From contig NZ_OY781872.1 of the NCBI RefSeq assembly GCF_963677065.1, forward strand, positions 1,235,419-1,299,418: a DNA stretch of 64,000 nucleotides, written 5' to 3'. A program made the translations under genes and the position numbers. The notes beneath the pieces are model-generated. The model saw nothing but the letters and a program-made list of their open reading frames with translations, was not told where the DNA came from and ran no database searches. This document shows positions 15,459 through 26,419 of the stretch, piece after piece (positions within the stretch are counted from its first letter, which is position 1; each line of letters begins with the position of its first letter). This stretch comes from an uncultured Methanoregula sp. GTDB taxonomy: Archaea > Halobacteriota > Methanomicrobia > Methanomicrobiales > Methanospirillaceae.

Positions 15459-16414
15459 GGGATCTCGTCAATGGCGTACTCGTCCCACGTCCGCTTCCCG
15501 CAGAGGATCTCGAACTCCTGCGGGGAGAGGACCGGCACGGGAAACCTCACCTGGTCGTCGTACGCCAGCCGGGGACAGGCGGTATTCACGTATGCGGCGA
15601 ACCCGAGGTTCAAAAGCTCGTCCGGGCTCACTTCCCGCATCGTAACGATGACTGCGGAGGGCGAGAGCGAAGCAAGGCGGCGTGCAAGGTCGAGGCGCTG
15701 CTGGCCCTGTTTGGTGGAGACGATGATGCCCACGGCGCCGGCGCCGCGGGCTTTCTCCATTGTGGCAAACCGCCTGCGACGGAGAGCATCGCCGTTCACT
15801 TCCTGTGCCGTCCCGGTGAGGGGATCGAGCGCAATGACCCGGAGTCCTGTGGTGAGAGCCATGCCGACCGGGTGGAAGACGCCGGTTCCGATAAAGAGGA
15901 TCTCCTCCGCACCCGGAATACGGGCAGCGGAAAAACAGCAGCCGAGCACCTGGCCCGGGTGGGGGGTCCGCCCGCTTCCCGGACTGACCCTTGCCTCGAT
16001 TCCCCGGGAACGGAGGAACGCTTCCATGGCCGGGATGAGATGGACGTGCTGGACGGTCGTGACAAGGCCGACCGTTGTGCGGGTAAGGAGCGGCAATGCC
16101 TTTTCAAGCACCGCAGGATCGAAGTCCACGCGGTACGGCTCGAAGATCACCCCTGGCTGGTCATCCACGGGAGCATGGCCGAAATGGACGAGCACGTCGG
16201 CAAAAGCAAGGGTGTCGAGCGCCAGGTCGCAGGCCCCGTAGCAGGGATCGCCGCTGACGATGACCGTAAAACCGGCCTCGCGCAGGAGCCGTGCATATTC
16301 CCCGGCTTTCCTCTTCAGCCCTGCCGGGAACTGGAGAGCAATGGTCTTTGCCCCCCGCGCCCGCAGTTTTTCCACCAGTTCAGAGGAACCGCTTGACAAC
16401 ATGGACCCGGTCAT
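15455..16414 (-). CDS. dph2: Diphthamide synthase subunit Dph2
   Basis: 2-(3-amino-3-carboxypropyl)histidine synthase, the radical enzyme that starts diphthamide formation on the His of elongation factor 2. In archaea it is a homodimer with one [4Fe-4S] cluster per chain that cleaves SAM at the aminocarboxypropyl group. The three cluster Cys are visible in the three repeated domains: GDPCYGACD, GQVLGCCFSA and NTACPRLA. The length of 319 residues is normal. The start at 16414 (or M5 at 16402) overlaps the end of hpt. It lies in the operon ppsA-mfnA-hpt-dph2. Confidence 0.92.
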   Translation of the reverse strand: MTGSMLSSGSSELVEKLRARGAKTIALQFPAGLKRKAGEYARLLREAGFTVIVSGDPCYGACDLALDTLAFADVLVHFGHAPVDDQPGVIFEPYRVDFDPAVLEKALPLLTRTTVGLVTTVQHVHLIPAMEAFLRSRGIEARVSPGSGRTPHPGQVLGCCFSAARIPGAEEILFIGTGVFHPVGMALTTGLRVIALDPLTGTAQEVNGDALRRRRFATMEKARGAGAVGIIVSTKQGQQRLDLARRLASLSPSAVIVTMREVSPDELLNLGFAAYVNTACPRLAYDDQVRFPVPVLSPQEFEILCGKRTWDEYAIDEIP

Positions 16415-16928
16415 CCACCTCGATCTTCACGAGGGACTTGTACGGCCGGCCGATATCGGGCTCCCCCCGCTGGATGGCGATGCAGACATCGACCACGTCT
16501 GCACCTGCGATCTCCAGCGCATGGAGGAGCGCCTTCATGGTCCCGCCCGTGCTGACCACGTCATCGATGATCACGACGCGGTCGCCCTTGTACACGCCGT
16601 TTAAGTACAGCTCGCCCTTCGAATAGCCGGTCTTCTGGTGGACCGGGACCTCGTGGGGCAGGTTGTACACACGCTTGCGCATCACCGTCATCGGGATGTC
16701 GGTCATGGTCGAGAGGACGGAGCCGATGTGGATGCCCATGGCTTCCACGACAACGATCTTGTCCACGCCATTCAAGTCCATCACCTTGATCATGGCGGCT
16801 GCCACATCGCGGAGGAGGGCTGGTTCGACAATCGGTACCCCGTCGGTGATCGGGTGGATGAAGTAATTGTACTCCCCGCGTTTCACCATCGGGCAGGTCT
16901 CAAGGGATTCTACAAGCCGGTCAAGCAT
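16380..16928 (-). CDS. hpt: Hypoxanthine/purine phosphoribosyltransferase
   Basis: Type I phosphoribosyltransferase of purine salvage, of the archaeal Hpt form (about 182 residues). The PRPP-binding loop is VVIIDDVVSTGGTMKAL. The N-terminal region VVEAMGIHIGSVLS gives the flexible-loop side and the C-terminal part RGEPDIGRPYKSLV the purine pocket. The ATG at 16928 follows GGTGAG and overlaps the end of mfnA by eight bases, so it is chosen over the GTG at 16937. It is cytoplasmic. Confidence 0.9.
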   Translation of the reverse strand: MLDRLVESLETCPMVKRGEYNYFIHPITDGVPIVEPALLRDVAAAMIKVMDLNGVDKIVVVEAMGIHIGSVLSTMTDIPMTVMRKRVYNLPHEVPVHQKTGYSKGELYLNGVYKGDRVVIIDDVVSTGGTMKALLHALEIAGADVVDVCIAIQRGEPDIGRPYKSLVKIEVDDRVHVVKRFL

Positions 16929-18016
16929 GGTTCTCACCTATATCTTTCAAAAATGCTTCAATTCTGTCCAGGTGCACGTGGGGCATACAGACTATGCGGA
17001 GGTGACCCTGGCAGGTCCAGGAGACCTTCCAGGGCCCCGGGACCTGTTCTTTCATGCACACAAAGGTCGAGACGTTCACATCGGGAGTTGCAGCCCGCAT
17101 GAATCCCCGGGTCTCCATCCCGGCGATGAGACGCTCCGTGTTCTTCATGCACCCGGCAACTATGGCGGTCATGCCCTCCCTGCCAAGATAGTCGAGGACC
17201 GCGAGCGCCCCGGCAACCGGGGCACCGGGCCGTGTTCCGCCAAGCGTGTACTCCTGCTTGACGGTCAGGTACGGGGTATCGATATTGAGGATGTTTAAGA
17301 GATCTGCCTCCCGGGTGAGGAGGCATCCGGCCGGGATCGTGCTCATGCCCATCTTGTGGGGATCGACCGCGATAGTGGTCACGCCGGGCACGGCAAAGTC
17401 GAACGGGATGGGATCGGGAAGGAACGGGATGACCATGCCGCCGAATGCGGCATCCACATGGAAGAAGATGTCGTCCTGCACCGCGATCTTTCCGAGTGCG
17501 GGGATCGGGTCCACCATGCCGTACTCGGTGGTGCCGGCAACTCCTACAATGGCGACCGTGTTCTTATCCACAAGCCCTGCAGCAGCATCCGCGTCCATGC
17601 GGTGATCCTTGCACAGAGGCGTCCGGCGCATCTCCAGGCCGAGGATATCGCAGGCCTTCTTGAAGGAGAAATGGGCGGAGCCGGGCACGATCACATTCGG
17701 TGTGGAGATATCGTGCCTGCGGGCTTTTGCAAGCCGGAGGGCCTGGATGTTGGACTCGGTCCCCCCGCTCGTGGCATACCCGCCCGCACCGGGGCAGTGG
17801 AAGAGCTCGCCAAAACGCTGCACGAGGAGTTTTTCGAGGGAGAATGTCCCGGGAAAGAGCCCCGGGTCCCCGAGGTTCGTCTCCATGAACATGCAGTGGG
17901 CCCGCACGGCAACGCTGTGCGGGATCGTGCACATCGAACTTAAAATAAAGTCGTGGTCAAGATCCTCCCGCTTTTTCTCCAGGAGGAATCGGAAGAGTTC
18001 TTCTTCGGACCGACCC

Positions 18017-18027
<11 letters not shown>
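16921..18027 (-). CDS. mfnA: L-tyrosine/L-aspartate decarboxylase MfnA
   Basis: PLP-dependent decarboxylase of the archaeal MfnA group. It makes tyramine for methanofuran and, in many archaea, beta-alanine for coenzyme A. Visible motifs are TSGGTESNIQALRLAKAR, FHVDAAFGG (Asp to the pyridine nitrogen) and TIAVDPHKMGMS (Schiff-base Lys). Its length of about 368 residues is normal. The start at 18027 (MLNKGRSEEEL) overlaps the end of ppsA by 11 bases; longer readings come from the ppsA frame shadow. The methanofuran link matches the two formylmethanofuran dehydrogenases elsewhere in the window. Confidence 0.92.
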
Positions 18028-20308
<2,281 letters not shown>

Positions 20309-20493
20309 TGCTCGCACCACTTATGATCTCATCTCCCGCCACTTTAATAATTATCATACCGTGTTTTTGCCGGGCCGGAAAACCCGCGGGAACCGATCCG
20401 ACAGATTATTTGTCCGGATCGTTTAAGAAGCGCCTCGCGCAGACAAGAAGAATAACCCTCTTTAAGTCCGGTGATGATAGTATATGGGTTTTT

Positions 20494-22098
20494 ATGGCAA
20501 ACGCGAGAGTGCTCGTCAGCGATCCGCTGGCGGAAGAAGGGCTCGTCATCCTGCGGGCGGCCGTTGACGTTGATGTCAAAACCGATCTCAAGGAAGAAGA
20601 GCTCTGCAGGATCATCGGGGACTACGATGCCCTGCTGGTGCGGAGCGGCACCGATGTCAATGCGAAAGTGATTGCGGCCGGGAAACGGCTCAAGTTCATC
20701 GGGCGTGCAGGTGTCGGCGTGGACAATATCGATGTGGATGCCGCAACCAAATGCGGTATCATTGTCGCCAATGCTCCCGAGGGCAACACCCTTGCGGCAA
20801 CCGAGCACACCATGGCGATGATGCAGTCCCTTGCACGGAACATCCCCCAGGCGAACGCGAGCCTCAAGAAGAAGGAGTGGAAACGCTCCAAGTTCATGGG
20901 CGTTGAGCTCAACGAGAAGACGCTCGGCATTGTGGGATTCGGCCGGATCGGCCGCGAGGTTGCAAAACGGGCCAAAGCCATGGACATGAAGGTTGTTGCC
21001 TATGATCCGTTCATAACCCAGGAACGGGCGGCCCAGCTCGGCGTTGAGATGATGTCGATGGCCGACCTCTTCAAGGTCGCCGACGTCATCACGGTCCACA
21101 CCCCGCTCATCCCCGAGACAACGCATGTGATCAATACCAAGAGCATTGCCACGATGAAGGACGGCGTGCGGATCATCAACTGCGCCCGCGGCGGAATCAT
21201 AGACGAGAAGGATCTCTACGATGCCATCAAGTCCGGGAAAGTTGCCGGGGCCGCGCTCGATGTCTTCGAGCAGGAGCCCCCGACCGAGTCGCCGCTCCTG
21301 ACCCTCGACCAGGTCATCGTCACCCCGCATCTCGGGGCGAGCACGGTCGAGGCGCAGCTGAACGTGGCGGTCTCGGTGGCAAAGCAGTGCGTTGAAGTTC
21401 TTAACGGCGGATCGGCCAAGTACGTGGTCAATGCCCCGATGGTTCCCCCCGAGCACGCGGAGATCCTCCAGCCGTATGCCCAGCTAGCTGAGAAGATGGG
21501 GCGGTTTGCAATCCAGATCGCCGGCGGGAGGCTTGCATCGGTGGAGTGCATCTATGGCGGCGAGCTGTCGGCGTATGCCGGCAGTATGAAGTTTGTCACG
21601 CGCCTTGCCTTAAAAGGACTTCTCGACCCGATCCTCCAGCAGCCGGTGAACATCGTGAACGCCGAGTTCGTGGCAAAAGAACGCGGCATCTCGATAAGCG
21701 AGACCGTGACGCAGGAAGCCCTGGGATTCAAGAACTTGATCACCCTGAAGATCAAGACCGACAAGGGTGAAGAGTCGGTCAGCGGCACGGTCTTTTTCAA
21801 AGGACGGAGCCGGATCGTTGCGATTGGCGGGTACACGATGGACATGATCCCCGAAGGCCACGTGCTGGTCTCCCGGCATCTGGACAAGCCGGGCGTTATC
21901 GGGCGTGCGGCAACCATCCTTGGGAAGAACAATATCAATATCGCCGGCATGCAGGTTGGCCGGTTCAAAGCCGGGGAACCCGCACTGATGGTCCTGAACG
22001 TGGACAGCCCGGTGCCGCAGAATGTGCTTGACGAACTTCGCGGCCTCCAGGGCATCTCCACCATGATGTTTGCCAAAATCTCAGATGAGAGAATCTGA
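20494..22098 (+). CDS. serA: D-3-phosphoglycerate dehydrogenase
   Basis: First enzyme of serine synthesis, long archaeal/bacterial type (534 residues). Domains in order: catalytic and Rossmann part (1-310) with GRAGVGVDNID, NAD site GIVGFGRIGREVAKRA and the catalytic His in TPHLGASTVEAQ; an allosteric substrate-binding domain (~320-450); and a C-terminal ACT domain (HLDKPGVIGRAATILGKNN) that usually senses serine. The ATG at 20494 (MANARVLVSDPLAEEG) is where homologues begin; the open frame upstream is non-coding. It has its own promoter region of about 185 nt shared with ppsA. Confidence 0.94.
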   Translation: MANARVLVSDPLAEEGLVILRAAVDVDVKTDLKEEELCRIIGDYDALLVRSGTDVNAKVIAAGKRLKFIGRAGVGVDNIDVDAATKCGIIVANAPEGNTLAATEHTMAMMQSLARNIPQANASLKKKEWKRSKFMGVELNEKTLGIVGFGRIGREVAKRAKAMDMKVVAYDPFITQERAAQLGVEMMSMADLFKVADVITVHTPLIPETTHVINTKSIATMKDGVRIINCARGGIIDEKDLYDAIKSGKVAGAALDVFEQEPPTESPLLTLDQVIVTPHLGASTVEAQLNVAVSVAKQCVEVLNGGSAKYVVNAPMVPPEHAEILQPYAQLAEKMGRFAIQIAGGRLASVECIYGGELSAYAGSMKFVTRLALKGLLDPILQQPVNIVNAEFVAKERGISISETVTQEALGFKNLITLKIKTDKGEESVSGTVFFKGRSRIVAIGGYTMDMIPEGHVLVSRHLDKPGVIGRAATILGKNNINIAGMQVGRFKAGEPALMVLNVDSPVPQNVLDELRGLQGISTMMFAKISDERI

Positions 22099-22205
22099 AT
22101 ATATTTTTTTTCATTAAAATTTCCTTTAAGTCGAACTAAATTGAAAGTAAAAAAAGTTCGTTTAAACTCCTACAATCACATAAAAATATATTGTAAAAAA
22201 TTCCC

Positions 22206-22868
22206 CTACATATCCGCAAATAAAAAGAGAATTGTTCCACTAATTTTTTTATTATATTCTTTAATTATGTCTTTGGATAATGTAATAGTCTTTATATTAT
22301 TTTCATTTTTATCAAAAAAGATGATTGACGCACATTTTTTTTCATAATATATGTTCATCTGCCCATGAGCTAACGCATTTCTAAATTGTATTATACTTTG
22401 AATATTTTGGAATAATTTTTGACGACCACTAATTGAAATGTCCGAAAACATTTCTGGAAATGTCTCCATTATTTTTTTAAGCAAGATTTTCTTTTCCCAA
22501 AAAGTGAATTGTGGGGATTTATCTCGAAAATCTGAGCCCGAGCAGTGTTTTTCCAACTTTCTAATGGATTCACGGGAAGTTTTGTCGGAATTTTGATATA
22601 ATTTTTGATATAATACATTAGGAGCATCTTGAATTTTGATAAATTTTTGAAAAAAACAAATAATCTTCTCCCATAATAAATCCTCAATGTCCCCCGCTTG
22701 CAAAATAACTTGGCCAATGAGATTTCGCATTTCATCAGCGATTTTATCGACTTCTTGTTGTGCATCGGGATCTGTAGTTTGGTAAGGACCATCATTGAAA
22801 CCAGAAATTTCAATGTCAATTGTGGGATGATTTACTGAAACGTATCCCGCACCATAAGATATTCTCAT
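22206..22868 (-). CDS. AT-rich orphan gene with HEPN-like RNALAHG motif
   Basis: Protein of 220 residues, rich in Lys, Ile, Asn and Phe, from a markedly AT-rich gene amid GC-rich neighbours, so it was probably acquired. The N-terminal ~60 residues form a separate unit. The C-terminal half is helical, and near residue 170 has IQFRNALAHGQMN. RNxxAH(G) is the hallmark of HEPN domains, often the RNA-cutting part of toxin-antitoxin and abortive-infection systems, but also of non-catalytic proteins. The ATG at 22868 is used. No antitoxin-like partner is adjacent. The repeat array at 23.1-23.85 kb lies just upstream. Confidence 0.6.
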   Translation of the reverse strand: MRISYGAGYVSVNHPTIDIEISGFNDGPYQTTDPDAQQEVDKIADEMRNLIGQVILQAGDIEDLLWEKIICFFQKFIKIQDAPNVLYQKLYQNSDKTSRESIRKLEKHCSGSDFRDKSPQFTFWEKKILLKKIMETFPEMFSDISISGRQKLFQNIQSIIQFRNALAHGQMNIYYEKKCASIIFFDKNENNIKTITLSKDIIKEYNKKISGTILFLFADM

Positions 22869-22973
22869 TTTACCCAAATAGTAACCTTGCGTGGATGATT
22901 ATAAGGAATTTTGTTAATATCTGGTACTTTGGATAATTCTGGATCATCTATTATTCTGAATCTTGCGATTCCC

Positions 22974-23006
22974 CCGCCGCCCCCCGCGGGGCGCCCCCGG
23001 CGGCGG
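22974..23006. repeat. GC-rich hairpin
   Basis: Arms CCGCCGCC (22974-22981) and GGCGGCGG (22999-23006) enclose a loop that itself contains the palindrome CCCCGCGGGG. It stands out sharply from the AT-rich DNA on its left. A second hairpin with arms AATTACC and GGTAATT follows at 23010-23034. Confidence 0.55.
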
Positions 23007-23455
23007 ATCAATTACCGGAATTTTACAGGTAATTGCCCAGCGAGGCCCCGATGAGGCGGCCGAGCGACCCGCATCAGCGGGAGGGCTCCCATCACAACAC
23101 AATCGATCACAGTATTGTTTTTTTACCGGACTTTGATTCAGAACTTTCAACCAGACCCTGCTGCAAAAATTCCAGTCGCGATCACGATCCCGATTAAAAA
23201 CCTCTCGCAGATCAATCGAACCTTGACTTTTAATTTTCAATCAAACCCTGATGAAAAAATTTCAACCGGACCTTGATTGAAAATTTTTTAGCAAACCTTG
23301 GTTGAAAAAAACGCCCCCTCGCCCCCTCTTCCGTCGTGGACTCCAAGACTGCCAGGTGCACAAGTGGTTAACTTTTCGCAACCGGATCTTGTTTGAAATT
23401 TTTCAAGCAGACCTTGAATTTAAATTTTCAACCAGACCTTGCTTCAAAAATTACA

Positions 23456-23475
23456 ATCGCGATCATGATCGCGAT
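23456..23475. repeat. 20-bp palindrome in repeat unit 2
   Basis: ATCGCGATCATGATCGCGAT is a perfect 20-bp palindrome at the centre of the second 281-bp unit. An identical copy lies at 23737-23756, and a slightly degenerate one at 23175-23194 in unit 1. Confidence 0.85.
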
Positions 23476-23736
23476 CGAAAAATCGATCCGGATCAATCGA
23501 ACCTTGATTTGAAATTTTCAACCGGACCTTGATTTTTATTTTTCAATCAAACCTTGATAAAAAAATTTCAAGCGAACCTTGATTGAAAACCCATACCCGC
23601 GATCCCCTCTCCGTCGTGGACTGCAAAATAAATCTTATGCACAAGTGGTTAACTTTTCGCAACCAGACCTTGATTGAAATTTTTTTGGCAGACTTTGATT
23701 TTAATTTTTCAATCAAGCTTTGATTTTAAAATTACA

Positions 23737-23756
23737 ATCGCGATCATGATCGCGAT
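23737..23756. repeat. 20-bp palindrome in repeat unit 3
   Basis: This is an identical copy of the palindrome at 23456-23475, 281 bp downstream. Its perfect conservation while the flanking 25-bp repeats have drifted suggests selection on the palindrome. Confidence 0.85.
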
Positions 23757-23881
23757 TGAAAAACAATTCCGGATCGATCGAACTTTGATTTTTTATTTTC
23801 AGTCAAACCCTGCCTGAAAAATTTTCAGCAACCTTCAACCTTTGATTGAAAAACGAATTGATCCCCCATGCGCCCCTGTGA

Positions 23882-23904
23882 CCCCCCACCCCATGGCAGG
23901 GGGG
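23882..23904. repeat. G-run hairpin 1
   Basis: Arms CCCCCC and GGGGGG enclose ACCCCATGGCA. The hairpin is followed by TTCGATCGATTTGAAAAAT and another G7 run. A related element lies 222 bp further on at 24104-24129, so this is a diverged duplicate. Confidence 0.5.
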
Positions 23905-24103
23905 TTCGATCGATTTGAAAAATATCCGGAGGGGGGGTCTGCGAGAGACCTCCCGCCTCAAAGGTGAGTAACCCCCCCTCCTCCGGCAGTTGCCCGCCCG
24001 GCATTTCGTGTGGAGTTCCTGACGTGACGGGCAAAACCTGCAGGCATCTCATTATTGAGTTGGGGATTGGATTCCGTATGGTGACAGGGGGGGTCCCCGG
24101 CCA

Positions 24104-24129
24104 CCCCCCCCTATGCTCAGGGAGGGGGG
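24104..24129. repeat. G-run hairpin 2
   Basis: Arms of seven C and six G enclose TATGCTCAGGGA, followed by TTGGATCGTTTTAAAAAAAT. It matches the order of elements at 23882-23904. It lies just downstream of the amidotransferase gene (minus strand) and could help end its transcript. Confidence 0.5.
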
Positions 24130-24192
24130 TTGGATCGTTTTAAAAAAATAATGGTGGGTGGGTTAGCGCGGGACCCCCCCATGTGTCCCACA

Positions 24193-24858
24193 TTATTTTC
24201 CAATAAAATCCCCGGCAACCATCCGGCAGAGCCGGTTGCTCTCCGCGAGATACCGCGGCGTCTCGCGTTCGATCTTCCCGCGCTGGAACCGGGTCACGTC
24301 CTTTGACCAGTCCCGGATCAGCTCTTCTGTCATCTCCAGGTGGAACTGGAACCCGAGAGCATTCCGGCATACGATCGCCTGGTTCCTGACGTGCTCCCCG
24401 TACGCAAGGAGCCTCCCCCCGTACGGCATCCCGAAGGTCTCGCCGTGGAACTGGAAGACATGGAACCGGTCCGGGAACCCGGCCAGTGCCCCGTCGGCCC
24501 CTTCCACTTTCGAGAGCGGCTGCCACCCGATCTCTTTTTCGAACGGGTAGACTTTCGCCCCATGGGCCGAGGCGATGAGCTGGGCCCCGAGGCAGATCCC
24601 GAGGACTTTTCTTCTGTCCTTGGCGGCCGCACGGATCAGCGCCTTCTCCTCCGCGAGCCAGGGAAGTTCCTTCTCGTCGTTGACACTCATGGGGCCGCCC
24701 AGAAAGAGCAGGTGGGTGGCATCCAGCCGTTTTGGAACCTCCCCCGTCTCAAAGAGCAGGACGTAATCGACCGGGACTTGGGCCTCCTCAAAAACCGTCT
24801 CGAAATACCCGGCATGCTCGCGGGGAGACTGCTGGAATATGGCGATCTTTTTTTCCAT
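24193..24858 (-). CDS. Class I glutamine amidotransferase-like protein
   Basis: Protein of 221 residues resembling the glutaminase half of GMP synthase. The nucleophile Cys is in LGICLGAQLIAS, the oxyanion segment is FLGGPMSVND, and the catalytic His-x-Glu is GFQFHLEM. Stand-alone proteins of this type act on gamma-glutamyl amides or pair with unknown acceptors. The start at 24858 (MEKKIAIFQQSP) is where homologues begin. It lies next to the repeat region and has its own promoter. Confidence 0.88.
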   Translation of the reverse strand: MEKKIAIFQQSPREHAGYFETVFEEAQVPVDYVLLFETGEVPKRLDATHLLFLGGPMSVNDEKELPWLAEEKALIRAAAKDRRKVLGICLGAQLIASAHGAKVYPFEKEIGWQPLSKVEGADGALAGFPDRFHVFQFHGETFGMPYGGRLLAYGEHVRNQAIVCRNALGFQFHLEMTEELIRDWSKDVTRFQRGKIERETPRYLAESNRLCRMVAGDFIGK

Positions 24859-24998
24859 ACTCTTGGTCTCTTGCTCCCGGGTAATAATGTGAACGAAGGG
24901 GCTGGACCGCGTCTGGTTCCTGCGGAGCAGCCCGCCCGGGACTGGCAATGGGAACGGAATAAAAAAGGGAGGACTTGTGTTCCGGACACGAAGCCCCG

Positions 24999-25736
24999 CT
25001 ATGTTGTCTCCCGGGGGATAACCGGGCCGGGTCCCATGGGCGGGAGCTTCGGGACCGGGGAGATCGAGACCGACCAGCTCCCGGGGTTGTACCGTCCCAG
25101 GACGTTCAGGTAATAGGTGCCGTTCTCCGGGATGGTGATAAACACGAACGTGTGCGGCGAGAGCGCACCGAAGCCCGGCTGGATGTATGTGTTGTTGACA
25201 TCCATAAGCGGGGTGCCATTGGAGTACCCGAGGAAATAGTAGGGGGAGTCGAGGCCGGTCACGTTCCGCTCGAAGAAGTATTCGCCGCGCTCAAGGTAGA
25301 AGACCGGGGTCACCTGCGTTCCCGTACCCGAGAGGTTCACCGGTGCCTTCAGTGGGTTTGCCGTCATGAGCGGGGCAACCGTTGCGGTCCACCGGCCAGT
25401 GCTCGTGATGTTCAGGTTATACGTGTCCTTTGCGGGGGCCTGAACGGAGACCGACCCGGCATACGGGCCGGTTGTTGAGAACACGGATCCTGCCATGTAT
25501 GCCTGCGAAAGGTTGGAAAAGTCAACCTCCATCTTCTGGGCACTGTCAGTCTGGAACGATACGACAATTACCCCCGGCTCATGGATGAATGTGGCATTCG
25601 GGTTATCGGAAGAGAGCGACAGGGTCTGGACCGGTGCCACGGTTACGGACGGAGCCGCAGGGGCAGGTGCCTGCGTACACCCGCAGGAGACGAGACAGAG
25701 CAGGACAACGATGGTCAGGATAAGGGAAGACTGCAT
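24999..25736 (-). CDS. Surface lipoprotein
   Basis: Protein of 245 residues. The N-terminus MQSSLILTIVVLLCLVSCGC has a signal peptide with a lipobox-like Cys, followed by a Pro/Ala-rich segment (TQAPAPAAP). The mature part has repeating beta-strand segments rich in Thr, Asn and Tyr (for example YFLGYSNGTPLMDV and GTYYLNVLGRYNPG), typical of extracellular beta-sandwich modules, with several Asn-x-Ser/Thr sequons. It ends with a Pro-rich tail. No ligand can be named. Confidence 0.75.
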   Translation of the reverse strand: MQSSLILTIVVLLCLVSCGCTQAPAPAAPSVTVAPVQTLSLSSDNPNATFIHEPGVIVVSFQTDSAQKMEVDFSNLSQAYMAGSVFSTTGPYAGSVSVQAPAKDTYNLNITSTGRWTATVAPLMTANPLKAPVNLSGTGTQVTPVFYLERGEYFFERNVTGLDSPYYFLGYSNGTPLMDVNNTYIQPGFGALSPHTFVFITIPENGTYYLNVLGRYNPGSWSVSISPVPKLPPMGPGPVIPRETT

Positions 25737-25878
25737 ACCATGTCCCAATGTCTGCATGCAATTTCATTGTTTCTTTTTTTATTGGGATTTGTATATGTAA
25801 TAAAAAAATGTTTTAGCCGCCATGAACCTGCGATGGATAATCCACCATCCTCCCGATGCCGGCGGTTTTTCGTATTGC

Positions 25879-26193
25879 CTATGCCTCTTCGTATACCCGT
25901 ACCGGTACCGGCAGGATACCCGGGCGACTGTCGGTCATGAAGTACATGTAGGGCATCACATGAACCAGGTATTCCAGGTAGCCTTTGACAAAGTTCGAGA
26001 GCCCTTCGATGCGCCGCCCGAGGATCAGGATGCAGACCCACTGGATGATGAGGCAGATTACCGAGATGATCCCGTACACCCAGAGGACAATGCCGATGAT
26101 GATCCAGTAAACGATACGGATGAGCAGTTCGAGCCTGCTCGCGTCATGCTCGTACAGGAAGAGCTGACCAAGCGCGGGGGTTCCTTGTGTCAT
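25879..26193 (-). CDS. DUF4389 membrane protein
   Basis: Protein of 104 residues with two or three membrane helices. The family pattern is clear: RLELLIRIVYWIIIGIVLW near the start, then RRIEGLSNFVKGYLEYLVHV, then MPYMYFMTDSRPG. DUF4389 proteins are widespread and uncharacterised. It stands alone between the lipoprotein gene and tRNA-Val. Confidence 0.82.
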   Translation of the reverse strand: MTQGTPALGQLFLYEHDASRLELLIRIVYWIIIGIVLWVYGIISVICLIIQWVCILILGRRIEGLSNFVKGYLEYLVHVMPYMYFMTDSRPGILPVPVRVYEEA

Positions 26194-26345
26194 GATATAC
26201 CAAATCAGGCATTGGAGCCTTTTCGTAATAAAAACAGCGCATTTCTCGCCCGGATGCCCCCGGGTGCAAAACGGGGGTTTTCGGACGTGTGTGCACTAAT
26301 TTTTAATAATACCAGAACAGATGCTATAGAGCATCAGACACACGC

Positions 26346-26419
26346 GGGCTCGTGGTCTAGTTGGCTATGACGTCGCCTTGACATGGCGGAGGTCCTGAGT
26401 TCGAATCTCAGCGGGCCCA
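26346..26419 (+). tRNA. tRNA-Val (anticodon GAC)
   Basis: Cloverleaf of 74 nt. Acceptor GGGCTCG pairs with CGGGCCC (one G-U) and the discriminator base is A. The D-arm starts with GTC and ends with GAC. The anticodon stem TCGCC/GGCGG holds the loop TTGACAT, so the anticodon is GAC and reads GUC and GUU. The T-arm is CTGAG-TTCGAAT-CTCAG. CCA is not encoded. A TATA-like TTTTTAATAA lies about 40 nt upstream (26300-26309). Confidence 0.95.

Larger units (their letters stand above)
23123..23850. repeat. Array of three 281-bp units made of 25-bp sub-repeats
   Basis: Three units at an exact 281-bp spacing (for example the palindrome at 23175, 23456 and 23737). Each is built from 25-bp sub-repeats of the form CAAnCnnACCTTGATT followed by an A/T tail. 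Sub-repeats start at 23213, 23238, 23263; at 23379, 23404, 23429, 23454, 23494, 23519, 23544, 23569; and at 23660, 23710, 23735, 23775, 23800. The first unit is incomplete on its left. Units 2 and 3 share a 48-nt segment beginning CCGTCGTGGACT (23331, 23611). There is no reading frame through the array, so it is not protein-coding. Confidence 0.85.
22869..24192. other. 1.3-kb non-coding stretch with several kinds of repeat
   Basis: No credible gene is found between the AT-rich gene and the amidotransferase gene. From left to right it contains: GC-rich palindromic DNA with a hairpin (22974-23006), a second small hairpin (23010-23034), the 281-bp nested repeat array (23123-23850), and two G-run hairpins (23882-23904, 24104-24129). 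An open frame at 23825-24052 on the minus strand encodes a Gly/Pro-rich protein and is probably chance. Confidence 0.7.

Noticed and set aside
22141..22347. Plus-strand frame of 68 codons opposite the AT-rich gene
   Set aside because: AT-rich DNA gives long Lys/Ile frames on both strands; only the minus-strand frame is long, has a sensible start and a recognisable motif.
23123..23850. CRISPR array
   Set aside because: Repeats are 25 bp and directly adjacent with no unique spacers, they are diverged, and no cas genes are nearby.
23825..24052. Open frame on the minus strand inside the repeat and G-run region
   Set aside because: Gly/Pro-rich translation with no ribosome-binding site, lying across repetitive non-coding DNA; looks like chance.
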